A stretch of DNA of 64,000 nt, from positions 620,001 through 684,000 of the forward strand of contig NHZP01000010.1 of the NCBI GenBank assembly GCA_003313425.1, given 5' to 3'. Under the pieces are notes generated by a model. It was not told where the DNA came from. It saw only the letters and a list, made by a program, of their open reading frames with translations, and ran no database searches. Numbering within the stretch: the first letter of the stretch is position 1; every line of letters starts with the position of its first letter. The position numbers and the translations under genes are program-made. The stretch is from Pseudopyrenochaeta lycopersici (Eukaryota > Ascomycota > Dothideomycetes > Pleosporales > Pseudopyrenochaetaceae). This document shows positions 33,918 through 45,135 of the stretch, one piece after another.

Positions 33918-35018
33918 ATGGCTCTCCAACGCTATCGGCATAGGAAAGGCGAAGATGACCCACCCGATGATTCTGATGAAGACGAGTTGTCCTCGCTATA
34001 CTCAAGCATCACTAGCACTTTCGTTGGGATACCAATGGAAACATCCACCGCCGTTCTCACTGAATCTTCAGTCGAGAGTTCTAGCTACTCCTTCAGATCA
34101 AAATGGCGACCGCCTTTTACGGTAAATCCTGGATCCCTCCCGAGCCTAGATTGGCCGGGTGGCCAAAGATCCTCCAGCGACTCATCGACATGGACCACGC
34201 AAACAAATAAGTCACCCTACGGACCTTACGGGGACCATTATAAGACTTCGGCACCGGCAACTACGCCCGCCTTGGTTGTGTCTACCAAAGAAGTATCATC
34301 GACCGCTTCTCCTACCCATAGATATGGTGGTCAGCCTTTCGAAGGGCACTTTGCAAAGAAACACACCACAATTTATGCCGCTGCTTCTATCGTACCCATA
34401 GTCGTGCTTGCGATTATAGGAGGCATAATATTCTTTTGCCTGCGCAAACGTAAGCGACAGAGGTCTGAAGCTGTCGCAGCTGAAATGGCAACTCAAGAGA
34501 TTAAGATGCAACCTCAGACCAACGTACAACCTTATCTTGCGTCGGCACCAGCCATACTACCGCAGTATACTCCCACACCCAACCACCCGCCGACTTCCAC
34601 AAGTCCGAGTGCGCCTCCTCCAGTTATCCTTGGCCCAATACCATCTGGTGCAAATGGTGCCTACCTTACTGGCATTGATACCTCAGACGTGGTCTCGGTA
34701 ACCTCAAACAACAACAGACAAGTAGATCCCTTCACAGACAGCAATCTTGCAGAGCCTCCACCACCGTATCGCCCCCGTAGCGCAGCGCCACCTAGTTTTG
34801 TTTCTGCATCTCGGCAAAGTAGCTTCCGAGCCCCCCAAGCTCTACCTACCACCTCGCAGACACATCTGATTGAGCGTTCGCCGTTTGAAGACCGCACAGA
34901 CAACGATACCATATCCGATCTGTCAGGACCTACTATAGGACGAGAAGAGGATGTCATATCGGCCGTGTCAGACCTTTCCTATCAGCGTGATCCTGTCGTC
35001 GGCAGGTCGTCTGTCTAA
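33918..35018 (+). CDS. Single-pass membrane protein, Ser/Thr-rich, with PPxY motif
   Basis: Single exon, 366 residues, not assignable to a named family. Residues 24-145 are Ser/Thr/Pro-rich and look like a glycosylated outer segment. Residues 152-174 form one membrane helix (ending IIGGIIFFC), followed by the stop-transfer run RKRKRQR. The cytosolic part is Pro-rich and includes EPPPPYRP (279-286), a PPxY site of the kind bound by WW domains of Nedd4/Rsp5 ubiquitin ligases. The N-terminus is charged and has no signal peptide, so insertion must rely on the internal helix or on an unseen upstream exon. It resembles fungal mucin-like sensor or axial-budding proteins in layout only. Confidence 0.7.
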   Translation: MALQRYRHRKGEDDPPDDSDEDELSSLYSSITSTFVGIPMETSTAVLTESSVESSSYSFRSKWRPPFTVNPGSLPSLDWPGGQRSSSDSSTWTTQTNKSPYGPYGDHYKTSAPATTPALVVSTKEVSSTASPTHRYGGQPFEGHFAKKHTTIYAAASIVPIVVLAIIGGIIFFCLRKRKRQRSEAVAAEMATQEIKMQPQTNVQPYLASAPAILPQYTPTPNHPPTSTSPSAPPPVILGPIPSGANGAYLTGIDTSDVVSVTSNNNRQVDPFTDSNLAEPPPPYRPRSAAPPSFVSASRQSSFRAPQALPTTSQTHLIERSPFEDRTDNDTISDLSGPTIGREEDVISAVSDLSYQRDPVVGRSSV

Positions 35019-37419
35019 ACGGCTACTTCGGTCAACAAACTCTCTTTTCTTTTCTGTACATATTGGCTTAAATGTATGGGTCGTTTCTCACGGACGCATA
35101 GTAGGCAGGCGTTTGTACCTTTCGGGTGTTCAAAGGCGAACATGAGGGCATTAAAAGGGATAGGGACATATATAGCGCAAGGGCCGCTGGCCATAATGTT
35201 GAACATGGATTATGACGACATTGGTACACTCAGCTCCGAGGGCCGCCGCATCTTCATCTCGGCTACAGCAATCTAGAGTGGCTTGGCATGAAACGGCGAG
35301 GTATTCAACACTACAAGTTCCAATGGTGCTCAGTCTTGATGTTCAGAAACTGGCCCCGTGGAGGCTATTATAATATCTTTAATCTTCAATGCGCACAAGT
35401 GTGTCCAGTCAGAAGTGACTTACATTTGCTTCTTCTAAAACTAGCATGATATTCTGCTTCATCAGCGCTCAATAGTCGCCACGTCCTTAATTGATCAAGG
35501 GAGCTGAGAGAGGCGGTACCTTGCATGACCGGCTGACGCTAGGGTCCAAAGGTACCAGACAACGAATCCGGGATCATCTCACATGTTATGTCAGGGATGA
35601 GAGATGGCACTATTGTGTTCCCCACCTCTGCTTGCCCCTCTGTTTGTGCCCGCAGGCGAAGCTGCCAGATTCAAACACTGGCAGAAGAGGGTTCTTGGGG
35701 TACGGATTGGGATTGTGGAGTATCTGGGTTATGACATGATGATGGCATTGAGGATTTTGGAATGAGATCTCCGCACGGTTCCGCGAGCGCACTGGTCGAG
35801 TTTAGGGGCCGAAAGCCCTACTTGCTTAAATCCGGAAAGTGCTACCGTGGACGATGCTCCGTAGGGAAAATCGTTAACATGTCTCGTGCTGCAATTGGCC
35901 GTGTGTTGCGCATTACCAGGATCCGCGAGCCTTCGCTTGATTGCAACTGGGAAGGCATAAAGTCCGCCCAGATTAAAGACTGCTGCGCTGGCAAATGCGA
36001 GCAGCATTGTGAGATGCCTATTTGCTCTGGGCAAACGCCATCTTCAAGGCCGAATTAAGGAGTGCATATCCATACCAGCTCGCTCAGGAGCTTGCGTGGG
36101 CCGAACAAGCGCAGAGCGGCTGACTGGCTGGCGGGAAAGGATGTCGAGTGGTTCTGTTTAGCGTGGGATTCTGGGCAGACCTCAACGCTGACCTGTCAAG
36201 TCTGCGCATTGCATCGTTCCGACACGCATCACCGCAAGCCATGGTGAGGGTGTTCCGTGCCGTTCACGCCTAGCTCATCGTGCCTCCTGGCGTAGCCTAG
36301 CACCCCATTCGTTGTGCTAGTCGCATCGGTTGGTGAAGCTTCGCCTGGTCCGCAAGCCCTATGGAGCAGGGCCATCATCTATCCTCCCTGCTCTTTTACC
36401 ACCAATAATTCGCTATACCGCCGCGAGCATGGTTCTAGGTCAATGTGGCTCGGTACCTGAGCTGCCAGAATCTTAGGCCTCAGGAGACACATTCCTGTGC
36501 CGTTGCTGGTGCTGCGGGTCACGATTGGTACAATTATTATTCATCGTTGCCGAACTACAACCCATTTCTTTCTTTGCAGCATCACCCCGGCCCCACTGCT
36601 TCGTTTCCTTAGTACGTGAAGAAACCTTCACCGTCATTCCTCGCTGCCAGTGTCTGGGCTCCAAGCACCCGCAAGTCGACAAGACGTCGCCTCTCGTACG
36701 CCGCAGTGACCCCCTCCTTGGTACCTGCATCCTCGAGGTCTCACAACGCTGGCACATCCTCGGCCCTCCCTGTTCGAGCGTACTACAGTGCAGGTATCAC
36801 AGCTTCATCGCTCTATCCTAATTGCGTCTGCTAGAGCACGTCGCCAGACTGCCAGAAATCTCTGCCAGAGCGCCGCTGTCTTCACCCTCTGCCGACCCTC
36901 GCGAACCCCTCGAACCCCTACCGTCGCCGTCGTCTTATATTGCCCACTACATGGTCTGTAGGGCAGGAACACTGTGTTACTGGGCTTGCTATGAGTTCTG
37001 GTCAGCATATATATGGGTAAGGGCTCCCTTCTACCTGGTTCACGCTTGCATGTGTCCCCTCAATCGAGCCCTGTGGGAGAGCAGATGACGCTGTTGGGCT
37101 GGTGCGACGAGTCATCTACAGTGAACAGCTCTGGCTGTCTATGGCTTCTCTGCCTGCTGGCGTGGTCAGATATGCCGGCTACTTGTCCCAATTGTGGTTG
37201 GGCCCAGGCAGAGGGACAGGCAGCACCGCACGGTTGCCGTCTGAAGCTCAATGCCGCCGGGCCCAAGCATCCCCTCAAAACTGCATTCCAGCACCATTTT
37301 GCAGACTACTTCCCTGAACCACTTTTTCTTCTGATTTCTTCTTCACCTTCCTTGCCCGATTGAATTTTTCCGACACATTTCTACTTTGCATGCTGCACTG
37401 TACAATGGTCCAAGGCTAA
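35019..37419. other. Long intergenic or leader region of the PHD gene
   Basis: About 2.4 kb without a supportable gene. From about 36540 to 36930 and again at 37290-37390 the plus strand is pyrimidine-rich, as in long fungal 5' leaders; the PHD gene downstream lacks an ATG at the head of its frame, so its first exon probably lies here. Short frames at 35491-37363 show no protein-like features. Confidence 0.4.
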
Positions 37420-39712
37420 TGTGGGTCGTGTGCTAGATCGACGGACTGGCATCTTCCAAGTCCTTCCTCCACACCCAAATCTGTGACATTCCCGGAAGCG
37501 AGCCTCAAGACGCCGACGACTGAGGCTTTCCCTCGGTCACACTTTCTGGAGGCCTGGTCGACCCCCCGCGTCAATGGACAGCACACCCCTGTCCAGACCC
37601 TATCCTTCACATTATCGACGCCCATAGACCGGCCGTCGAGTTCATACAGCCAGACGGTTCGCACTCCAGAGGATCCAGAATTTCATGTCAACCACTTTGC
37701 TCCTCGAAATCTCCCTTTGCCACCCGTCGAGGTCTCTCGTAGGCTGTCGTCCTCGCCAGATCCCAGCCAGTTGAAGGCAGTTGGCGTTGGTGCATCGCAG
37801 AGTCAATTGGCTGGACCCCGTCCAGTCAGTATGGATTTCTCGCAGATGCAGACTCCGCCTCCCACAAGGGATGCTACGTCGAGGAGAAACTTGCAGCAGA
37901 GCGCAGGGAATGGGTTTGCCACACCAGCTACAGTGATACATAGGACACCCAACCAAGTGCCTACGACAGATGCTCTATTCAACCAGACACCCTTTGGTTT
38001 CCCAAACATGCAGTTCTCCCCGGGTATGATGCCGTTTGCCAATACGGGACCAATGTCAGCGCCGCCTATGCCACAGTCACGTCTGTTCTGGGACCAACCA
38101 AACGATCTTAGTCAGATGGATATAGATTTACCGCTGGCATCGGATCCTTTTGGCCCCACACCGCACAAGATTGAGCAAAGCATGAATTGGCAGACGTTCA
38201 ATCCTCCTGCTGCTAATCAGATGAGCCCACAGGCGTTTCAGTCTCTCCATGGCATGTCGTCGCCTGGGCCAATTGCATCATTCACCTCAAGCCATCTGGG
38301 AGGGGTCCAGACATCAAGGCCAAGCTCATTTGTGTCTACATCTGCTGGCGTGGACCCCAGCATGCTCTTCAGTTTTTCAGCCCCAGGAATGGCTACCTCA
38401 TTTGGCAATGTACCGCAACAGCCTATGAAGAACGTCAGTTCCAGACAGCCTTATGAAACTCAGACACAAGATTCTCTGCGGGAGAAGGAGATTGCAAAAA
38501 AGGCAAAGAGTCAGCATTCACGCAGTAACACGAACTCATCATCAGGCTCCATCGAAAACATCCGGCCAGTATTGCAACGAAGCAATACCGACAGTGGCTT
38601 TAGGAAGAGTCGGCCATCATCAATGGAGTCGAGGACTTCAAGCCAGGCCGCTGCTTCGACAATACCACGTCGCTCATCACCTCTAAAGCGGCAAAGCGGG
38701 GGTTCACTCACATCCATTCCTGAGATTCGAAGACCACGGACACGCCTAATCATTGATGGCACTGGCCGAGCTCGTACGGAGACAGTACCTGCTAACGAAG
38801 AGGAAGACACTCCCAAGGATGTACGAAAGACTTCTCAAAAGGATGTGAGACGCCAGTATCCTGGCCTGTGGGAAGATGACGACACCGAATCGGAAGATGA
38901 AGAACCACCTCCAACCATTAGCCGTAACACTTCGTTCAACATTCCGCAGCCACAACGTCGCTCTTCGAAGCATGCTAGATCAGAAAGTGGTGGCTTGGAA
39001 AGATCCAACTCGTTCAAGGTGCCGCGACCTGCTTCGAGGCCATCTTCAGGTGCCTTTGACAAGGCTCCCTTTGACACAACCCGTCCCTCAAGAAAGCCTG
39101 TTGACAATGCGAACCGACGATTCAGTATGATGGATTTTCCCACGTCATTCGAGAGCTTCAAAGTGACTGAAGACCAGCACATGCCTGACTCTCCTGGCGA
39201 CGCCTTGGGAGCCCTAAAGAAGGTCGTAGCCGGTCGACAGCAAAGGATCGGTATGGCATTAACAAGCACTTCTGGGTACACGACTAACACGCTTAGAACG
39301 CGCATCGCAGAACACGCTACAGGCTCATAACAAGCGTTGGGCTCAGGCCTCCGCCGACATTACCCACACAACCCCCCATCCCCACGGCCACTACGATCCC
39401 TTCACCAACTCGTTCAATGCCTCTCCTAACACGGACGGTCTGACCACACCATCGACCGACCGAAGTAGCCTCTCAAGCGAAAGCACGCGGTGTGTTTGCA
39501 ATGGTGTTGATGATGGTCAACCCATGGTGCAATGCGAGTCTTGCAATAAGTGGCTGCATATGGCTTGCAATGGACTGAATACAAATAACCTGCCGCCGGT
39601 GTATGTATGCATCTTCTGTACGGGACAGACACCAGTTGCGAGAGGTGGGAGAGTAAGGGGGCCAGTGCACCTCGAATCGCCGCTTACACATAAGTCCATG
39701 TTCCGCCGTTGA
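37420..39712 (+). CDS. PHD-finger protein, 5' exon unresolved
   Basis: The frame is open from 37420 to the donor at 39250; a 46-nt intron (39251-39296) leads to exon 39297-39712 in phase. The C-terminal part holds a PHD finger in C4HC3 order: CVC, CESC, then H-x2-C in KWLHMACNGL, then YVCIFC. PHD fingers usually read histone H3 tails. The 600 residues before it are Ser/Pro/Gln-rich and disordered, with a basic patch near RRPRTRLIIDGTGRARTE and an acidic patch near WEDDDTESEDEE. No ATG occurs in frame before 37831, yet the upstream codons look protein-like (PEDPEFHVNHF). The start is therefore probably in an upstream exon not located. Confidence 0.75.
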
Positions 39713-41209
39713 TACCTTCGATTTTTAGCATATCTGGAGTCCAGTCTAGCGATTTTGATCCCCTATTCCCGATACAGGTCAGCAAACACTATCCCATGCG
39801 ACGCGTCAGCGAATTTCTCCAGGCTTTTATTTCGCGATTTCCTTTAACGGAGCCCATGTCCGCGTTTTAGGCTCACGTCTCGCGACTTCCTTTCCCAAAC
39901 CAGCAGCAACAATTCAATAATCTCGCCGGCCCTCTTCAGCAACATATCCGACACACACATAATCAATCATACAAGAAGCCTACCTCCGCTGGTCCGGAAG
40001 CCGTGGTACCTAATGTCTTGTCGTTTCGTTCCTTTTGGTGGTTGATGAGATGATGGCGATGTATGTTCTTACGCTCCTTTACGCCTTTTTACGAGTTGGG
40101 TGACGACGGTGGAAGTTGCCGTCATGATGAGATGTGGTTTATGAAGCATTTTGCATAAATTTAGGGGCATTGTGCGTTTGTGTGAGAGGGTGGTACCGTG
40201 GTACCCGTATAGGCTAGATGAGGAATTGGAGCAGCACGAGAACAATGTATATACATGCGTGCAGAATGAAGCTAGTTGCTGGCTCACACATGATCTGAAT
40301 ATGTTACTAGTGTCTGAACGCTGTAAGGCTTGCATTTGCAGGTTCCTGCTGGAATTCTTGACAGATCCAGGTTTCTTTTACGGCTTGAATTTCAGCTCCC
40401 CTTACCATGCACTAGACTCCAGAGTAGAATCAAGCAGGCGGATCTCTAGATTGAGGTCGACGAGGATGAGAACTTACTTCCCAGATATCACGTCCAGCTC
40501 ATAGCCTGCCTGCAATTTGCATACGTGTACATCGTACCAGTCTGCTTTGATACCAATCCTTAGATTCAAAAACTAAAATATGTTCAAAGCTGTTTGATCG
40601 CATGCTCCCAAATCCAAAAGTCCTCGTCATATTTCATGCACAACGCTGTCCTAGTTTAATCTCAACATCCTGTTTCAATTCAATTTGCAGAAGCTCGTGG
40701 TCGAAGATATTATAATGTTATTCTAAGCATCGTCATACGCTGGTTTTCTTCCTTCCGAGTGACTTAACATATTCCACCAGAGCTTATCCGTCGCTCTTAC
40801 CTTGTATGAGGCCTTGCAGTGTCCAACAACATTTACATGCCAACTTAGAATGGCATCAATGGTCAAAGCCAGTTGCATGCGAGTGACGCCTTAAGAGCAT
40901 ACGAATAGAGGTAAAATCTAGGCTTTATTCTGCCCTTATCTACATCCGAATACCTCACCCCGCCTGCGCAGATATTGCTTCAGCTTCAGGTTTCCACATA
41001 TCTTGATTGGCAGCGCAACCAAATCCGAAGCCGACAACACAAACAAGCTTCGTGAAAAAAAGGATATAGATCTCAAGGTCGCGGGATACGCTTGCAACCT
41101 TCGCACCGCAAGCGAGCTACTACAACAGCCCTTTTTTTCAGACCTGGTCAAACCTACACCTGCCTCCACCCCCCAACACCAAGATTTGCAAAAAAGAACC
41201 ACAAAAAGC
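39713..41209. other. Intergenic, about 1.5 kb
   Basis: 3' flank of the PHD gene up to the terminator of the tRNA. AT-richer between 40500 and 40920. The frames at 40069-40504 and 40936-41317 overlap on opposite strands and have no features. No repeat seen. Confidence 0.45.
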
Positions 41210-41215
41210 AAAAAA
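41210..41215 (-). terminator. RNA polymerase III terminator of tRNA-Arg
   Basis: Six consecutive T on the minus strand start directly after the discriminator base of the tRNA, followed by further short T-runs, as expected for Pol III termination. Confidence 0.8.
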
Positions 41216-41303
41216 CGAAGCCCAAGGGGCTCGAACCCTCAACCTTTGGTGATTTCATGTTTTCAGACCGAAAACCAACGCGCTACCATTGCGCCAAGGC
41301 TCC
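41216..41303 (-). tRNA. tRNA-Arg (anticodon TCG) with 16-nt intron
   Basis: The minus strand folds into a complete cloverleaf: acceptor GGAGCCT with GGGCTTC (two G-U pairs), D stem GCGC with GCGC around loop AATGGTA, anticodon stem TTGGT with ACCAA, variable loop AGGTT, T stem GAGGG with CCCTT around TTCGAGC, and discriminator G. The mature length is 72 nt. The anticodon loop is interrupted after position 37 by 16 nt (41252-41267), the canonical place for nuclear tRNA introns. With U33 at the expected place, the anticodon is TCG (41269-41271), reading CGA codons. CCA is not encoded. The arginine identity depends on placing the intron exactly between 37 and 38. Confidence 0.85.
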
Positions 41304-42174
41304 TGTTGTGCTTTTGATGAAAGAAGTAGGCAATTGAGCTGTATATGACTTGATCATCACTGTATTCGGGTGAAGCTCAGCAAGTGGGCGAGATTTTGCT
41401 AGTGGCCCCGTTGTACTCATGTGCGATGAGTTTTCGAGGGACTTGAAAAACTGGGGCGTCAAGTGGGGTAGTGGGGCGTCTTTGCTTGAGGAGGCATAGC
41501 CGGCTCCCGTATCGCATAATACCAAAGTTTTTCTTGGTCAACGTCTCTGTACTTACATAAGTACATACTGAGCCCTTTCTTGTGGCTGGGAGTGTCCCGC
41601 TCTGGTGGCTTGATGTGGCCGCGCGAAGGGGCGCACTGCTCCGGCCATCGAGGTTTCGACCGCGAGGCAGGGGTGACTTAGTGGGACCAGAATAGTACGA
41701 TAATCAGGCATGTTTTACTCAGGCCCAAACACATGCTGGAGAAAGGTTGCTTGGTAAAAAAGAGACTAATAATGTCGGGTGTTTTCACCTACTTCACGTC
41801 TTTGAAAAAGGCAAAGGTTTTGAAATCGCGTAGAATTCGTGTATGCTATCTAGGCTATCCAACGATCGCTCAAGGCGTATCGCACCAAACAAAACGCCTG
41901 CCATGGGGGTATAGTATGCTCAACCTAGTAGAACCATTTTCGTTTCTAAGCGAGTGTGCTTCCGCCGCATATGGACAGGAACGGTAGACAATAAAGAGAA
42001 AACGGTACAGATGCTGGAAGAAGGCCCGATCTAACCCTGCTATGCCTCAAGAGAAGCAATGGCAGCAGGGTAAACAAGGGAAAGAACTGAAGGTTTCTAT
42101 AGGATGTGGCATCCTTCAAGGACGCCAAGCATCACAGCTCCAAGAAGTATTGGAGCAAAAGGGAGGGGAGGCAC
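41304..42174. other. Intergenic, about 0.9 kb
   Basis: 5' flank of the tRNA and 3' flank of the GH55 gene. Frames at 41733-42236 show nothing recognisable. No second tRNA seen. Confidence 0.45.
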
Positions 42175-45135
42175 TTATGCCTGAGCGAAGATCGCGAGCG
42201 TGGCGCAGAAATTCGAACGATTGTCCGCATCCTTAGCTAGGCCCTTACCACCCGAAGTGATCATATTGACAGAGGCCTTTGTAGACATGCCATACCAATT
42301 GACGTTGGTCGAGTTCTCGATCTGATTCATGTCTTGCTGGCAATTCTGCAGAGGAACACAGGTCTGAGCGTAGTTGTCGAAGAAGGAGTAGGTACCAGAG
42401 CCATAGTTCCAGATGCTCGAACTGTCAATGATGCGGACAGCCCAGGCGGACGTCTGTTGAGTCATGTCGGGGTCGAAGAATTTCGCGTTCTGGGTGAAAG
42501 GGACGCTGGCAACAGGGTTGGGCTGGTAGTAGGGAGTCTCAGTCTGGATGGCACCATACCAGACATCTTTGGCACCTTGGAAATGGTATTGCGAAAGCTG
42601 CGAATGCTCAGAAGCAGTGCCGTAGAACCAGACGGGACCTTGTGACTCAACGAGCATACCACGGCCGTTGTAGATGTCGATTTGAGCATGACCGGCCTGA
42701 TCAAGCTCGTGATCGGCAGTCCATAGCCAGACATTCTCGAAGTAGCCATTGGAGTTCTTCGTCATGTGCAGTTGCATGAAGGAACCAATGCACTCTGGAT
42801 TGGGCTCGTGCTTTGTTTCGGGGGCCTTCTTGCAGTTGGAAGCCTGGAGCTTAGTGCCTTCGAAACCGCCGACACGGAAGTGGACATCCCAGAGTCCAGC
42901 CTGGCCGTTCTCAGCATTGATGTTCCACTCCATCAAGATACCGCCTGGGGCAGGGCCTTGTGTGCTGATGATAAGGTCGGACGCCTCGAAGGAACCCTTC
43001 TCGCCGCTCGTTGTGCCGACCTGGAATCCAGGCTTAGGATCAGCCATGTTGCCGAAGAACTCGCCCGTGATGAAAAACATGCTGTAGACCTCGCCAACCA
43101 TCTTGACGTTCTTCGCAGCCGGGATTGTGATAGTCTTAGTGATGAGGTAGGCACCGTGGTCGACGTGTAGGATCTGGCCAGCTTGAAGACCGTCAATAGC
43201 AGCTTGGATGGCAGCTGTGTCATCGGTCTTGCCGTCGCCCTTAGCACCCTTGGACTTGAGACTGACAAACTGCGACACTGCGACATCCTCGTATTGGGGC
43301 TTGCTACGCTCGAACCAGCCGTTCTGGCCTTGAAGACTCTGCGGCTTCGCAGGAGATCCATTGACGTCGCCCTGAATACGACTCTGTTGGGCGCCAGCAG
43401 CCAACGCATTACCCTGAGCCCAGGTCTCGATTTTCTTACCACCGGCAACGATAACATTACCAGCAGCGCCTTGGATAGCAACCTTAGAGCCAGTGAAGTC
43501 GACATTGTCCAAAATGAGTGTTCCGCCAGTGGTAGGGATGCTGTTTTCGGTGAATGAAGAGTTGATGCCAATGGGAGTATTGACGAGCTTGCTATCCAGC
43601 AATATGACAGAGCCCACAGTCTGATTGGAAGGGCTGTTAGCCATGTCAAGGCCGACCTGGCAGTTGTTGATAAAGATGCTCTTGTAGGTGAAGACCCAAT
43701 TCCAGTTCTGGTAGATGGCGGTACCGCAGTCGTTGAAGGTCAAGTTGCGGACAGTGAACTGCTGAGAGCCGAGGAAGGCGCCGATAGCACCGCCATTGAA
43801 GACAAGGTCGCTCATGAAGCCGCCAGAGCCGTTGTCTTGGAAGATACCCTTCTGCTCCGCACCAGCTGCTCCCTTGGCCATCTCGAAGACGATGTTTTGA
43901 AGGCTGGTGGCTTGGGAAACCTGCCAGTGAATGCCGGCAGTCGCTTTAGCGGCTGTAATGTCGATGACGAAGTTGCGAACCTGGCGGTAGAAGTTGTTCT
44001 GGTTGGTATACCAATTTGCACCATCTCCACCTGGGATATATGGGTCGGCATCAATCACGGCCATGCCTTCAAATGTTGGCGCTGCCTTGAGAACAGGCAT
44101 ATTGAGAGCGTCACCAACAAACTGTGTGTAGTAGTACTGGATGAGGGGCTTGCTGACAAGGTAGGTTCCGGCAGGGAAGTAGATGAGAGCAGGAGTCGTG
44201 GTGGATGAATCACAGCCCTCACCACATCGGTTGCCGTCAGCAATGATTTGGTTGATGATTGCAGTATCATCAGTGACACCATCACCCTTAGCACCGAGCT
44301 CCTTGACATTGCGGAATACTTTGTAGGTCGCCGGAGTAGGATTGAAAGGGGCTTGGCCCTGGCGCTGAATCGTCTCGAGCCAATAGCCAGAACCGCTGGC
44401 CTGTGGTGGGGTTGCTGCTTGCGCAACTGGTGCTGCAGTGGAAGGAGTCGCGGAAAGAAATACGCGTAGCGTTAAAAGCAGCGCACCGGCGCTAAAGGCA
44501 ACCATGATGGCGGTGCGTGCGTTGAAGTTCGATGTTGTCAAACGTCGAAAAAATGATCCAAAGTTCTGAGAAAGAAGTCGTCAGTTGACCTGCAAAGACG
44601 ATTTGCCGTTGCTGAAGTGCTGTTGTTGCGCAAAGTCTAAGAATGTGGAAGTTGTAGTTGGAGTGGCTAAAGGTTGCTCGGCAACGAAGGTGGATAGAAT
44701 GGTATTGCAAAGTGCTTGAATGATTGAATGAATGAATGAATGAATGACGAAGAACAATAGGAATTGAAGAGGCGCACAATGATGTGGGCTGACAGAAGTT
44801 GCCTGCGTGAAGAAGGGAGGGTGAGAGAAGGGGCCGATGTTGTATAAGTACAGTATCTTGAAGAATGGACTTACAATGGTAGCGTCGCGCCAATCAGGTT
44901 TATTGAAACTCCGTGTTTCAAGTTTCGAATAGCCGGAGTGTCCTCTTCGCTCTGCTGTGCTCGAGCCAGTGTCCCCGGCATTGAATAGATATTTTATATG
45001 CACAATTGCATTGCCATACCAGCGTTCCTTGGACGCCTCCTCATCATGTTCCACCACTGTCGCTGATGAATACAACCCGCCATCATTCTCTCTCGCCTCA
45101 TAATGTGGCCCTGTGGCCATCTCTTCCAGCCGCAT
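42175..45135 (-). CDS. GH55 exo/endo-beta-1,3-glucanase, possibly membrane-anchored
   Basis: Main exon 44565-42175 covers the whole enzyme. It shows the GH55 hallmark of two beta-helix halves, each opening with the same block (GAKGDGVTDDTAIINQII and GAKGDGKTDDTAAIQAAI). GH55 enzymes cleave beta-1,3-glucan in fungal walls or laminarin. Upstream, acceptor 44566 and a GTAAGT donor at 44874 join in phase to an 87-codon exon (45135-44875) starting MRLEEMATGPHYEAREND, giving 883 residues. Then about 105 cytosolic-type residues precede the hydrophobic helix AIMVAFSAGALLLTLRVFL, so the product would be a type II membrane protein. Alternatively translation starts at ATG 44505, the helix acts as a signal peptide and the intron lies in the leader. 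The enzyme assignment is firm; the N-terminus is not. Confidence 0.85.
44726..44747. repeat. GAAT tetranucleotide repeat
   Basis: About five and a half copies of GAAT lie inside the proposed 309-nt first intron of the GH55 gene. Confidence 0.85.

Noticed and set aside
41216..41303. Reading this tRNA as Phe or Trp from local similarity (CTGAAAA, or the D-arm shape)
   Set aside because: Those readings break the 5-bp anticodon stem or the U33 rule; only the TCG placement fits all arms and the canonical intron site.
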